Part shown: positions 1 through 7,574 of the stretch, one piece after another
Layout of the letters: each line of letters begins with the position of its first letter
How positions within the stretch are numbered: position 1 is the stretch's first letter
DNA from: Deltaproteobacteria bacterium
GTDB taxonomy: Bacteria > Bdellovibrionota_F > JAHFAK01
Reading direction: 5' to 3'
Assembly (NCBI GenBank): GCA_023250585.1
Contig: JAHFAK010000037.1
Coordinates: 1-17,985 of the forward strand
DNA: 17,985 nt
Position numbers and translations under genes: made by a program
Notes under the pieces: model-generated
Told to the model about the DNA's origin: nothing
Database searches by the model: none
The model's input: only the letters and a program-made list of their open reading frames with translations

Positions 1-1
1 C

Positions 2-172
2 CCTTCGAGTACCGGAGCATCATCGTATGATCGGATGATCATGGCATATGAGAAGGAATTGCTTGAAAAACTACTTATTAAGAATAACTGGCATAGGATG
101 AAGACTTCTAAAGAATTAGGTATATCTAGGAATAGGTTGTATAAAAAAATGCAGGCTTTGGGGATTGAGTAA
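2..172 (+). CDS. Sigma-54 activator / NtrC-type response regulator, C-terminal fragment
   Basis: Only the last 56 residues are in the window; the gene begins off the left edge. The fragment has the shape of the Fis-type DNA-binding domain that ends NtrC-family sigma-54 activators: a helix (YEKELLEKLLIKNNWHRMKT) leading to a helix-turn-helix with KELGISRNRLYKKMQALGIE just before the TAA stop. In this family a helix of the 'long-range repression of abortive growth' type, followed by 'xAAxxLGIxRxxLYxKMxxLGI', is the standard pattern, and the match here is close. The AAA domain and any receiver are not visible, so its signal cannot be told. It suggests another two-component or activator operon lies to the left. 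The call rests on the domain pattern only; a stand-alone Fis-like protein is less likely. Confidence 0.75.
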   Translation, partial: PSSTGASSYDRMIMAYEKELLEKLLIKNNWHRMKTSKELGISRNRLYKKMQALGIE

Positions 173-248
173 AATTATCTATTATTTATACAATCAGAAC
201 AATAGGTTATAAGATTCTAAATATTTACCCTTCTTTTTTATCACAAAC

Positions 249-267
249 TATGATATACTGTATCATA
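249..267. promoter_or_regulatory. Palindrome overlapping a -10-like box at the start codon of the surface-protein gene
   Basis: TATGATA, a 5-nt spacer (TACTG), then TATCATA form a perfect 7-bp inverted repeat at 249-267. Inside it, TATACT at 254-259 resembles a sigma-70 -10 box, with only a poor -35 candidate (TTCTTT, 231-236, 17-bp spacing). A start about 7 nt after this box would fall on or next to the ATG at 267, giving a leaderless transcript, which would fit the absence of any Shine-Dalgarno sequence there. The palindrome could be a repressor operator. The rest of 173-248 is AT-rich and shows nothing else. Confidence 0.3.
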
Positions 268-2084
268 TGTTACAGTATTTTCAGTGGCACAAGAAACAAC
301 ATCAACAAGAATCATGTCTCTACCCAGCAATTATTGTTATTGTAATCGGGATCATATTGCTCATCTTATCATTAGGTATTCCCTGGTGTGGTGGAGGAGA
401 TGATAAAGAGGGAGCAAGTGAAAATGCACTGACTGAAACGAATACGGAGAGCGCTGAAAAAGCTGATCCAGAAGCAGACACTGATGCCGATGGAATTCCT
501 GATTCGAATGATAATTGTCCTGCAATCGCAAATTCAGATCAGCATGATAGTGATGATCCTCCTAATGGAATTGGAGATGCATGTCAGGATTCAGACAATG
601 ATGGGATTATTGATACAGGAGATAATTGCGATACGGTCGTTAATCCCGATCAAGCTAATAGCGATGATGATTTAGACGGTGATGCCTGTGATACGGATAA
701 AGACAATGACTCTATTTCTGATTCAGAAGATCCGTGTCCCTATAATCCTGAAAATACCTGTAATCCTGATATTGATAAAGACGAAGATGATATTCCCAAT
801 GATTCTGACAATTGTCCTGATATACAAAATCATGATCAGATAGATTCTGATGGGGATGGGATTGGCGATGTATGTGATCCTGATCGTGATGGCGATGGAT
901 TTGATGATGCGAATGACAATTGTCCTTTGAATAATAATCCTGATCAGGCTGATGATGATAATGATAAAATCGGCAACGTCTGTGATACCTACGATGATCG
1001 TCAAAAAGAAGAAGGTGATGATCCTGATAATAACAACGAGGACCAGCAAGAAGAAAATGCAACAACCGATCTCATATTAGAATACACGTGTGCTAACGGA
1101 GAAGGATCATATGAATGTTTTAAGATATATTGCCCAACTAACCAAGGAACTCATGAATATTGTGGTCAACTCATTGACAACATGAATTCAGCTTTTATTT
1201 CAGGAAATAATCTCGTCTATGCAGAAGAACCAATCTATGTCGAAAAGATAAAAATTAAAGATGAAATTATCGAACGAGGCGACATCATGGAACGAGGTGA
1301 TTTAGTTGATAAGATCATTGAACGGGGAGATATGAGCTTTGGAGATATCGTACTTGCAGTTAACCAAAATATGTTCGCAGAAGCGTATACCTTTAATGAG
1401 ATCGAACCGGTACTTGATATAAATTATACCGTCAATTCTGAGATCTATGGGATGGTACCTCAACCCAAGAGCTATGAGGAAATGCTGAAAGATATGATTG
1501 CCTGTATGAAAAGAAATAAAGATATCTTAGAAGAAAACGCCAAAGAATTTTTAGCTCATTATGAAGAATGGCAGCGCAGGAACATTCGTAATCGTGAACA
1601 CCTCATTGATCACGTAAAATATGAAGTTGCATATACCCAATTAGAAGCTACATCAGGAATATTTGAGACAATACAACGCGTGGCTTCTGTGTGTAGTGAA
1701 GACCCTCGTAATGGGGTTGTGTCCTGTACTTCTAGAATACAGCCGAAAATTACTACTCCAGCAAGTAGGATAATCAGTATTGCAGCAATAACGAACATAC
1801 TTGGTTTTGATTTTTTAGGAGGTTCATTTGTATTTCCTGAGTGCATAGATTGTGGGAACTTCATATCATTATTAAAGATTACTGAAAATTATCTAAACAT
1901 TGATAATCCACAGAAAAATAATCTTGAGTATAAAGGTCTTTACACCCCTTCTCAATTAGATAATTTCAAACTTTCACCTGAATTAAAAAAGAACGTTAAT
2001 TTAGATGGAGATATAAAAATAAATCTCTTCGAGCGATTTATTACTCCTCCTGAACAGTGTTTATCAAAATCTAGAGAACCCTAG
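267..2084 (+). CDS. Membrane-anchored protein with thrombospondin type-3 repeats and three RGD motifs
   Basis: The 605-residue product has a short basic N-terminus, a hydrophobic segment at about residues 20-40, and an acidic linker. Residues 71-240 hold five thrombospondin type-3-like repeats (DxDxDGxxDxxDNCP pattern, starting near D71, D108, D142, D168 and D204), a fold known to bind calcium through the aspartates, often with paired cysteines. A further acidic linker (to about 268) leads to a C-terminal part of some 335 residues with no family I recognise; it carries ERGD three times (336-339, 342-345, 352-355) and several scattered cysteines. It is therefore likely an envelope or surface protein, anchored by the N-terminal segment or released after cleavage. 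No Shine-Dalgarno precedes the ATG; no upstream in-frame start is better. It ends 5 bp from the convergent minus-strand gene. Function (adhesion, calcium-dependent structure) is inference. Confidence 0.8.
   Translation: MLQYFQWHKKQHQQESCLYPAIIVIVIGIILLILSLGIPWCGGGDDKEGASENALTETNTESAEKADPEADTDADGIPDSNDNCPAIANSDQHDSDDPPNGIGDACQDSDNDGIIDTGDNCDTVVNPDQANSDDDLDGDACDTDKDNDSISDSEDPCPYNPENTCNPDIDKDEDDIPNDSDNCPDIQNHDQIDSDGDGIGDVCDPDRDGDGFDDANDNCPLNNNPDQADDDNDKIGNVCDTYDDRQKEEGDDPDNNNEDQQEENATTDLILEYTCANGEGSYECFKIYCPTNQGTHEYCGQLIDNMNSAFISGNNLVYAEEPIYVEKIKIKDEIIERGDIMERGDLVDKIIERGDMSFGDIVLAVNQNMFAEAYTFNEIEPVLDINYTVNSEIYGMVPQPKSYEEMLKDMIACMKRNKDILEENAKEFLAHYEEWQRRNIRNREHLIDHVKYEVAYTQLEATSGIFETIQRVASVCSEDPRNGVVSCTSRIQPKITTPASRIISIAAITNILGFDFLGGSFVFPECIDCGNFISLLKITENYLNIDNPQKNNLEYKGLYTPSQLDNFKLSPELKKNVNLDGDIKINLFERFITPPEQCLSKSREP
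477..986 (+). repeat. Thrombospondin type-3 repeat block (five units, coding)
   Basis: Residues 71-240 of the surface protein are five Asp-rich calcium-binding units of about 26-37 residues with recurring D-x-D-x-D-G and DNCP signatures. At DNA level the repeats are diverged (mostly GAT codons), which makes spurious long reading frames on the minus strand at 712-1065. Units 1, 2, 4 and 5 keep DNC; unit 3 has DPCP. Confidence 0.8.
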
Positions 2085-2089
2085 AATTA

Positions 2090-2779
2090 CTATTGGTTAA
2101 GAACCACGGTATTTTTGAATCTACTAATAGTGGTTAATTGACGAGGATTACCTGCGATAATGGAATCAGAATCATAAAAAGGAATATTTTCTGCTTCCAT
2201 AATGAGTCGTGGTCCATCTCCATCATCATCATCAAGGCACATATAAAATGGAGTGGTAATAGTATAGTCAAATTGATAATTACTATCGCACGTATCTTCA
2301 CCTAAGTAGGTTTGATCAGAAATAATGACTACTGGCTCAGCATAAATCTCTTCACAATCAGGCATTTGAGGAGGATTAGCTGCAAACCATTTACCTAACA
2401 TTACTTTGTACCTTAGTTTTGTAGCACTACTCAAAAGATATTTCATGTTATAAACAGCATAGGTATTCCCACATCCATAAAATTCATGTGTTTCTTCATC
2501 AAATGGCTTATATGGAATGTAATTACTTGCCTTTTTGATAGCCGTTTTTGTCTGGGCATCATCCATAGCAATTAAATAATCACCAGATCCACTACCACCA
2601 ACAGTCATGATAATTGGTATATTGGTATCCATTGAAATATACTCTAGATAGGTATCTTTATATGGATTATTTACATCGGTAAACCCAATTAAACCAGCAC
2701 TGTAATAAGTATATTTTGTGAATGAAAGAATAAATAAAGAAATAATAAGAAGTGAAAATATAGAATATAATCGTCGCAT
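2090..2779 (-). CDS. Secreted or membrane-anchored protein of unknown function
   Basis: A 229-residue product beginning MRRLYSIFSLLIISLFILSF, a basic start followed by a hydrophobic stretch, so a signal peptide or N-terminal anchor. I chose the ATG at 2779 because GGGAGG lies 6 nt upstream (2785-2790 on the plus strand); an in-frame ATG at 2842 would add 21 residues but has no such site and would put a charged stretch before the signal sequence. The mature part has several cysteines (an FYGCGNTY motif, MPDCEE, EDTCDSN, MCLDDDDGDG) and a Gly-Ser run (VGGSGSGDY), suggesting an exported, perhaps disulfide-bonded protein; the DDDDGDG stretch could bind a metal. I recognise no family. It lies 92 bp downstream of the large Ser/Thr kinase gene on the same strand, so it may share that transcript, and it converges on the thrombospondin-repeat gene with a 5-bp gap. 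Confidence 0.7.
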   Translation of the reverse strand: MRRLYSIFSLLIISLFILSFTKYTYYSAGLIGFTDVNNPYKDTYLEYISMDTNIPIIMTVGGSGSGDYLIAMDDAQTKTAIKKASNYIPYKPFDEETHEFYGCGNTYAVYNMKYLLSSATKLRYKVMLGKWFAANPPQMPDCEEIYAEPVVIISDQTYLGEDTCDSNYQFDYTITTPFYMCLDDDDGDGPRLIMEAENIPFYDSDSIIAGNPRQLTTISRFKNTVVLNQ

Positions 2780-2871
2780 ACGTACCTCCCTCACTGTATT
2801 TAAAAACAATACCTTCTTATGTAATTTTTGGAAAAAAGTCAAATTTTTTAGAATGGAGGTTAATGTAAGGA

Positions 2872-5800
2872 TTAATGAATTTTTTTTGAAAAATTTTCTA
2901 CAACAAGGGAGAGATTATTTTGTTTAATGATTACCTGGGCATCCTTGAAAACTATCTGAGATTCCTTGGTTTTATCTTCAAGTGCAAGGATTCTTGATTT
3001 AACCAGACAGGCTTTAGCAATCAGTTCAGGATGCTTTAATTCTTTTGCTCCTTGTAAAGCTTCATTGATAAGAATTGTTGCTTCATCGATAGCGTAATTT
3101 TTCAATAGATAAATAAGGCCTATATGAAGGCAGTTTGATACTATTCCTTCCTTAAAGAACATTGTCTGTGAATGCTCACTTCCTTGTTTAAAATAAGAAA
3201 GCGCTTTATCATAATCATCCTTCTCAAGGTAGATTTCCCCTAAGTTATTAAGATTTAGACATACTCCTAATTTATCTTCTATCTCGGAAGAAATTCGTAA
3301 AGCAAGTTTCGCATACTTGATTGCTTTATCAAATTTTTTATTTTTATACCATAAAGCTGAGACATTCGAAAAGAGAACTGATAGAGAAAGTTTATTATTC
3401 ATTTCTCTACGCAAGAGGTATGATTCCTTAAAAAAACCGAGCGCCTTTTTATAATCGATGTTTCCGTAAATAATTCCTAAATTATTGAGATATTTACTGA
3501 GCAATTGTTTATCGTCTAATTTTCTTACTTCGCTTAACCCCTTTTCAAGAATCTCCAATGCCTTTGTATTATTACGTATCGTTCGATACATATTTGCCTG
3601 CTCATGAAGGAATTCTAGAGTATCGTATTGATTATTTGCGTAACTCGAAATTGTTATAGCTTTATCGATATACTGAAAAGCCTTGTCGTAATCTCCTTTA
3701 ATACTAAAAACTCGCGATATTTGATGAAAAATTTTAGGAATAAAATCTTTGATCTGCTGATCTTCGGAAATCTTTAATGCATCATTGAGACTTCCGAGTG
3801 TATCATCAAGCTTTCCAAGGATTTGACTTACCATTCCTGCTTTGATCTTGAGTTCAATCAGCACAAGAAAACTATCGCCGAGCATGTCTTTATTATTCAT
3901 AAAGCAGTCGATTGCTTCTTTGTAATAGCGATGTGCTTCATTCAAGAGATAGACTGTGTGTGATTCATCCCCAGCCTTGATCAAATAATGAAATGCCTTT
4001 TCAGGATCGTTGGAATTGCTGTAATGATACGCAAGTTCATTCGTATATTCTTCTATTTCACTCATGTATTTCTCAAGGAGATATTCAGCAATTCGTTTAT
4101 GTAATGATTTTCGTATTTCTAAAGGAGTATTCTGATATACAACATCTCTCGCGAGTGCATGCGTTATTTCAAACCCATTAGATGTTTGGTGTATCATTCC
4201 ATGAGACTGCAGCTCGGTCAGTGAACGCTTGAAGCTTTCCCGATCTTTGTTCCAAAGCTCATAAAGAATATTACTGCTAAACTCCTTGCCAATAACAGAT
4301 GCAAGCCTCATAAATTCTTTAGTGGATATTGAGAGCGCATCAACACGAGCGGCAAGTAACGAATACAGTGAATCAGGAATAACACGTGGATCTTTATGTT
4401 TTCCTAACACATATTTGTTATTAAGTCTTTCTAACGATTTGTTATCGAGAAGGCTTTTCGTAAGTTCACCAGCAAACAACGGATTTCCTGAGGATTTTGA
4501 ATAAATTTGAGAAAGGGAATTTTCTTCGATTGGAGAATGAGTAATTGTCTGTAGATAATTTCCAAGCATTTGAATATCAAGCGGTTCAAGCTTAATTGTT
4601 ATTTCTTCGTGATCAATATTCTTCCATGGATAAATAAATTCTTTTCGATACGTTTTAATGAGTAAAACATTAGGAATCGGTCCGTTAGCTAAGATCGAAT
4701 CAAGAGCTTCAATCGATAATTCATCAGCCAAATGAAGATCTTCAAAAATACAGATTGTCTTTTGATTCGCAAATCCAAGCATAATCTTTTTCAATGCAAG
4801 AAACACGAGTATTTTTCTCTTCTCAGGAGGAAGAACATCGAGCGATTCACTTTTATATCTCATAGACATAATGCTTTTGATTGATTCAAGTTCCATGGGT
4901 GTTAATCCAAAGCCTTGCAATTCCGCAATCTGCGATAACGAAATTTCTCGATTACTGTGCTCGCCAGTAAAAATTTGGATAATGAGCTGTTTAAAAACAG
5001 CATAGGGTGTTTTTACATGTTCACGAAATGAACCGACAAAAACTTGAGTATTTAATTCTTGCGTTCTTCTTACAATTTCATGAATAAATGCTGTTTTCCC
5101 AATGCCCGCTTCTCCGGTGATGGTTATTATTTTTCCCGTTTCGATCGTTACATCACGAAGAGATTTCTCAACGAGAGCAAGTTTTTGTGTTCGATTAACA
5201 AAGTGCTCTTTATGATCCTGAGGAAGTACGTCTTTTGATATATCAAGTAAAGTCGGATACTTTTGACCGTTTCGTTCGACAGTTGAAAATTCAAAGAGAC
5301 CCATGCCCATGGATTCAATCAAAGAACCACATAAGATATCTCCAGGTGATGCGATAGCAATGAGCTCTTTAACCTGCTTTTCAGGTCCTTCTGAAATCGT
5401 GAAATTATTGAGATCGTCATTCTTAAAATTAACAATAACATTACCATAGTCTAAGGCAATTCTGAAACCTGCTTTACATGACTGTACATAATTTCTTATT
5501 TCTATTGTTGCATGTAATGTTCGATATATGTCATCTTCTTTATTTTTAGGAAGCCCAAAAACTGCAATGAGTTCTGTCTTCTGGAGTCTATGCACCATTC
5601 CGTTATGCTTTAATACGATACGCATGACCTCTTGAAAAAATCCGAGTATTTCCTCATCAGGACTTTCTACTTGTGGCTCTATGTTTATGTGTAAAACAGC
5701 GATCTTCTTTTGTTCAGTAAACGATAGGGTTTCTGGTGAAAGGATTATGGTCTCAGATTCTTGTGCTCCTTCTTTACTTCCATGAATATCACTCGAAAAT

Positions 5801-6711
5801 AGAGTTTTGATATAGTTTGCTGTCGTAAAATCATTGACCGAATCATTGGAGTTCATAATAAAACGCATCAAATCAGTATAAAGTCCTAATGCATTCTTAT
5901 AGCGATCGTCGGGATTAATTGCCGTTGCCTTTTCAATGATATCTTTTAATTCCTTGGGAATTGTATTCATTAAATTCTTATCAAGCTTTGGATCAACGTG
6001 TGATGTATCGCTTTCATCAAGGATCAGAGCACTTCGATTTCCCATTCTTCCCGGAGGAAGCTTTTTAAACAGTAATTCATAAAGAACAATTCCTGCTGAG
6101 AATATATCAGATTGTGGGGTTAGCTCTTTTCCTAAGAGTTGCTCTGGACTCATGTATGCGTATTTGCCTACAAAGATATCATTGCCAATGGTAAATGCTC
6201 TATTACGAGCATGCGCAATTCCAAAATCAATGATCTTTACTTCTCCATCATACGATACAATAACATTTCTCGGACTAATATCACGATGGACAATTCCCAG
6301 CTTATTTCCGCTTACATCACGAGCAGTATGTAGATAATGAAGTCCTTTGGAAAGCTCAGCAACAAAGTATGAGGCAATCTCTGGTGGAATTGTTGAAACT
6401 CGTTCAATGATTGAGCGCAAATCTTTTCCATGAATAAATTCCATGGCTAAGTAATAGCTATCGGCAATCTGATTAAATTCATAAACATGTGCTATGTTAC
6501 TATGACTAAGGGACACAATGATTTTTGCTTCATCGGCAAGCATGGTAATAAATGATGTGTTGTTGGAGTATTTTGGAAGAATCCGTTTGATTGCACAGAT
6601 CTTTTCAAATCCTTTGCTACCGTAAGACTTTGCTTTGTATACCTCTCCCATGCCTCCATGGGAGATTTTTTCAAGTAACAAATACTTGCCAAATGCGTGT
6701 GGTTTATACAT
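2872..6711 (-). CDS. Ser/Thr protein kinase with cyclase-like, AAA ATPase and TPR domains
   Basis: A 1279-residue cytoplasmic signalling protein with no evident membrane segment. Residues 10 to about 285 are a Hanks-type kinase: Gly-rich loop ISHGGMGEVY (first Gly replaced by Ser17), Lys42 in AIK, catalytic HRD 142-144 with Asn149, DFG 162-164 and an MSPEQ activation-segment end, so likely active. Residues of about 330-490 resemble a class III nucleotide cyclase homology domain (AVLHINIEP, LIAVFGLPKNKEDD, GFRIALDYGNVIV, ASPGDILCGSLIE), but the first metal aspartate is Asn (INI) and the usual GD before LxAVFG is replaced, so it is probably non-catalytic. An AAA/STAND ATPase follows (Walker A GEAGIGKT near 533-540, Walker B CIFEDLH near 652-658), then about 400 residues of tetratricopeptide repeats. 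Fusions of this type act as signal-dependent kinases with a nucleotide-switch and a protein-binding tail. No Shine-Dalgarno is seen before the ATG, but a stop codon lies just upstream in frame. Confidence 0.9.
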   Translation of the reverse strand: MYKPHAFGKYLLLEKISHGGMGEVYKAKSYGSKGFEKICAIKRILPKYSNNTSFITMLADEAKIIVSLSHSNIAHVYEFNQIADSYYLAMEFIHGKDLRSIIERVSTIPPEIASYFVAELSKGLHYLHTARDVSGNKLGIVHRDISPRNVIVSYDGEVKIIDFGIAHARNRAFTIGNDIFVGKYAYMSPEQLLGKELTPQSDIFSAGIVLYELLFKKLPPGRMGNRSALILDESDTSHVDPKLDKNLMNTIPKELKDIIEKATAINPDDRYKNALGLYTDLMRFIMNSNDSVNDFTTANYIKTLFSSDIHGSKEGAQESETIILSPETLSFTEQKKIAVLHINIEPQVESPDEEILGFFQEVMRIVLKHNGMVHRLQKTELIAVFGLPKNKEDDIYRTLHATIEIRNYVQSCKAGFRIALDYGNVIVNFKNDDLNNFTISEGPEKQVKELIAIASPGDILCGSLIESMGMGLFEFSTVERNGQKYPTLLDISKDVLPQDHKEHFVNRTQKLALVEKSLRDVTIETGKIITITGEAGIGKTAFIHEIVRRTQELNTQVFVGSFREHVKTPYAVFKQLIIQIFTGEHSNREISLSQIAELQGFGLTPMELESIKSIMSMRYKSESLDVLPPEKRKILVFLALKKIMLGFANQKTICIFEDLHLADELSIEALDSILANGPIPNVLLIKTYRKEFIYPWKNIDHEEITIKLEPLDIQMLGNYLQTITHSPIEENSLSQIYSKSSGNPLFAGELTKSLLDNKSLERLNNKYVLGKHKDPRVIPDSLYSLLAARVDALSISTKEFMRLASVIGKEFSSNILYELWNKDRESFKRSLTELQSHGMIHQTSNGFEITHALARDVVYQNTPLEIRKSLHKRIAEYLLEKYMSEIEEYTNELAYHYSNSNDPEKAFHYLIKAGDESHTVYLLNEAHRYYKEAIDCFMNNKDMLGDSFLVLIELKIKAGMVSQILGKLDDTLGSLNDALKISEDQQIKDFIPKIFHQISRVFSIKGDYDKAFQYIDKAITISSYANNQYDTLEFLHEQANMYRTIRNNTKALEILEKGLSEVRKLDDKQLLSKYLNNLGIIYGNIDYKKALGFFKESYLLRREMNNKLSLSVLFSNVSALWYKNKKFDKAIKYAKLALRISSEIEDKLGVCLNLNNLGEIYLEKDDYDKALSYFKQGSEHSQTMFFKEGIVSNCLHIGLIYLLKNYAIDEATILINEALQGAKELKHPELIAKACLVKSRILALEDKTKESQIVFKDAQVIIKQNNLSLVVENFSKKIH

Positions 6712-6757
6712 AAGATAATAATTTCAATATATTAAGAATCTTCCGTCCCATATCCTT

Positions 6758-6786
6758 ATTATACGTTATTTTATGTGGAAAATCAA
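6758..6786 (-). promoter_or_regulatory. Sigma-70-type promoter of the Ser/Thr kinase gene
   Basis: Reading the minus strand, TTGATT (6786-6781) is followed after exactly 17 nt by a perfect TATAAT (6763-6758). Transcription would start near 6751, about 40 nt before the ATG at 6711. This is the best housekeeping promoter I see in the window and supports constitutive expression of the kinase gene and perhaps of the small secreted-protein gene behind it. Confidence 0.7.
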
Positions 6787-6813
6787 TGGGATGAATATTA
6801 TGGATTAAGCTAG

Positions 6814-7199
6814 CCTAAAATTAACCTTCAACTCTATCAAACTCATGTTTCTGTAATACGCGCTTCGATAATTTTTCAAAGGCAAGAGATTTGCCTATCA
6901 GTAGCATTTCAGGTAATCATACGATTAGGATACGCTGTTGAAAGGCAGGATACGTATGACATAGCAGCTTCGCTTGCTTATTGGGTAACCGAGTATCAGG
7001 AATTACGATTTCCCCAAGACAATTTGTAATTACTGATAGAGATGAGGATTGGAAAACGATTACTACAGAAGCATGTGATTCACTTGATGAACATGTCATT
7101 AAACTCGTTGATGTGAGTAAAAAGATGTATACACTTACTCACCATGATCTCTATCGAAAAATTGCAGCTGATTATCTTATTGCATCGAAAACTGAGTAA
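6814..7199 (+). pseudogene. Possible decayed coding remnant, no family recognised
   Basis: Between the kinase promoter and the sigma-54 promoter two plus-strand frames read like pieces of one protein. One frame is open from 6814 to a stop at 7021 (containing GYAVERQDTYDIAASLAYWV and ending ELRFPQDNL); another is open from 6960 to a TAA at 7197-7199 (containing FVITDRDEDWKTITTEAC and ending AADYLIASKTE). Joining them near 7015 would need a frameshift and gives about 128 residues with protein-like composition. Neither piece has a convincing ATG or ribosome-binding site. It could equally be non-coding; I do not recognise a homologue. If real, the break marks a degraded gene at the edge of the cassette. 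Confidence 0.25.
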
Positions 7200-7203
7200 A
7201 TAT

Positions 7204-7314
7204 AAATTGTTCAATTTACTAAACTGATTTGTTAATGATATTGTACAATTTTGTATACATTCATAGATGATACAATATGAGCCAATTTCTAACCTGCTAT
7301 TATCATTAAACAAA
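7204..7314. promoter_or_regulatory. Dyad-rich region, candidate upstream activator sites
   Basis: Several inverted repeats lie upstream of the sigma-54 promoter: AAATTG-TT-CAATTT (7204-7217), ATTGTACAAT (7240-7249), TGTATACA (7252-7259), and a longer-range pair TTTGTTAATGATA (7228-7240) with TATCATTAAACAAA (7301-7314), matching except for one extra base. Most lie about 70-130 bp before the -24 element, the usual range for sigma-54 activator binding. The TAATGAT / ATCATTA half-site recurs in the dyad at 17798-17825. AT-rich DNA gives palindromes by chance, so the individual sites are uncertain. Confidence 0.4.
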
Positions 7315-7330
7315 AATATTCTAATACTTT

Positions 7331-7346
7331 TGGCATACATTTTGCT
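7331..7346 (+). promoter_or_regulatory. Sigma-54 (-24/-12) promoter of the cassette
   Basis: TGGCATACATTTTGCT fits the consensus TGGCAc-r-N4-TTGCw: GG at 7332-7333 and GC at 7344-7345 with the obligatory 10 bases between. Start of transcription would be near 7357, giving a leader of about 218 nt before the methyltransferase ATG. A sigma-54 response regulator is the last gene of the operon it heads, so autoregulation is likely. Confidence 0.75.
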
Positions 7347-7356
7347 TCTTAAATGA

Positions 7357-7574
7357 GACAAACACAAAAATATGGCAACAAATAATGCTTGCCAAAGATA
7401 CGCACGTGACGTATGAAAAGCATACTATATCTGGGGATGGAGAACATGAATGACAGGATGGAAAAGTAAATTTTCATTTTTTCGGTCGAACCCAGAGTTT
7501 ACCAAACTCTTTCAAATCCAAGCAATTTCAATCTGTGATATTTATCAGTTCTTATCTCAATCGAGGAGTAAAAA
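7357..7574 (+). other. Long 5' leader of the sigma-54 transcript
   Basis: About 218 nt without an intact gene. It contains inverted repeats that could fold in RNA: TGGCAA/TTGCCA (7373-7378 with 7389-7394), ATACG/CGTAT around CACGTGA (7398-7414), and a 7-bp stem AGAGTTT-ACC-AAACTCT (7494-7510). A 7-codon ORF (MNDRMEK, 7446-7469) has GGAG 3 nt upstream, too close to be a good site. No known riboswitch class recognised. The leader ends with GAGGAG (7563-7568), the methyltransferase ribosome-binding site. Confidence 0.35.

Noticed and set aside
712-1065. Long minus-strand reading frames of 108-117 codons across the thrombospondin repeats
   Set aside because: They arise from the repeated GAT/Asp codons; the products are Ile- or His/Tyr-rich low-complexity text with no start signals.
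6880-6895. AGGCAAGAGATTTGCC, a GG-N10-GC match on the plus strand
   Set aside because: Spacing fits sigma-54, but the flanking T and W positions are lost, it is a short palindrome, and no intact gene follows; treated as chance.
7373-7394. TGGCAA...TTGCCA as a second sigma-54 promoter in the leader
   Set aside because: GG and GC are 11 bases apart instead of the required 10; kept only as an inverted repeat.
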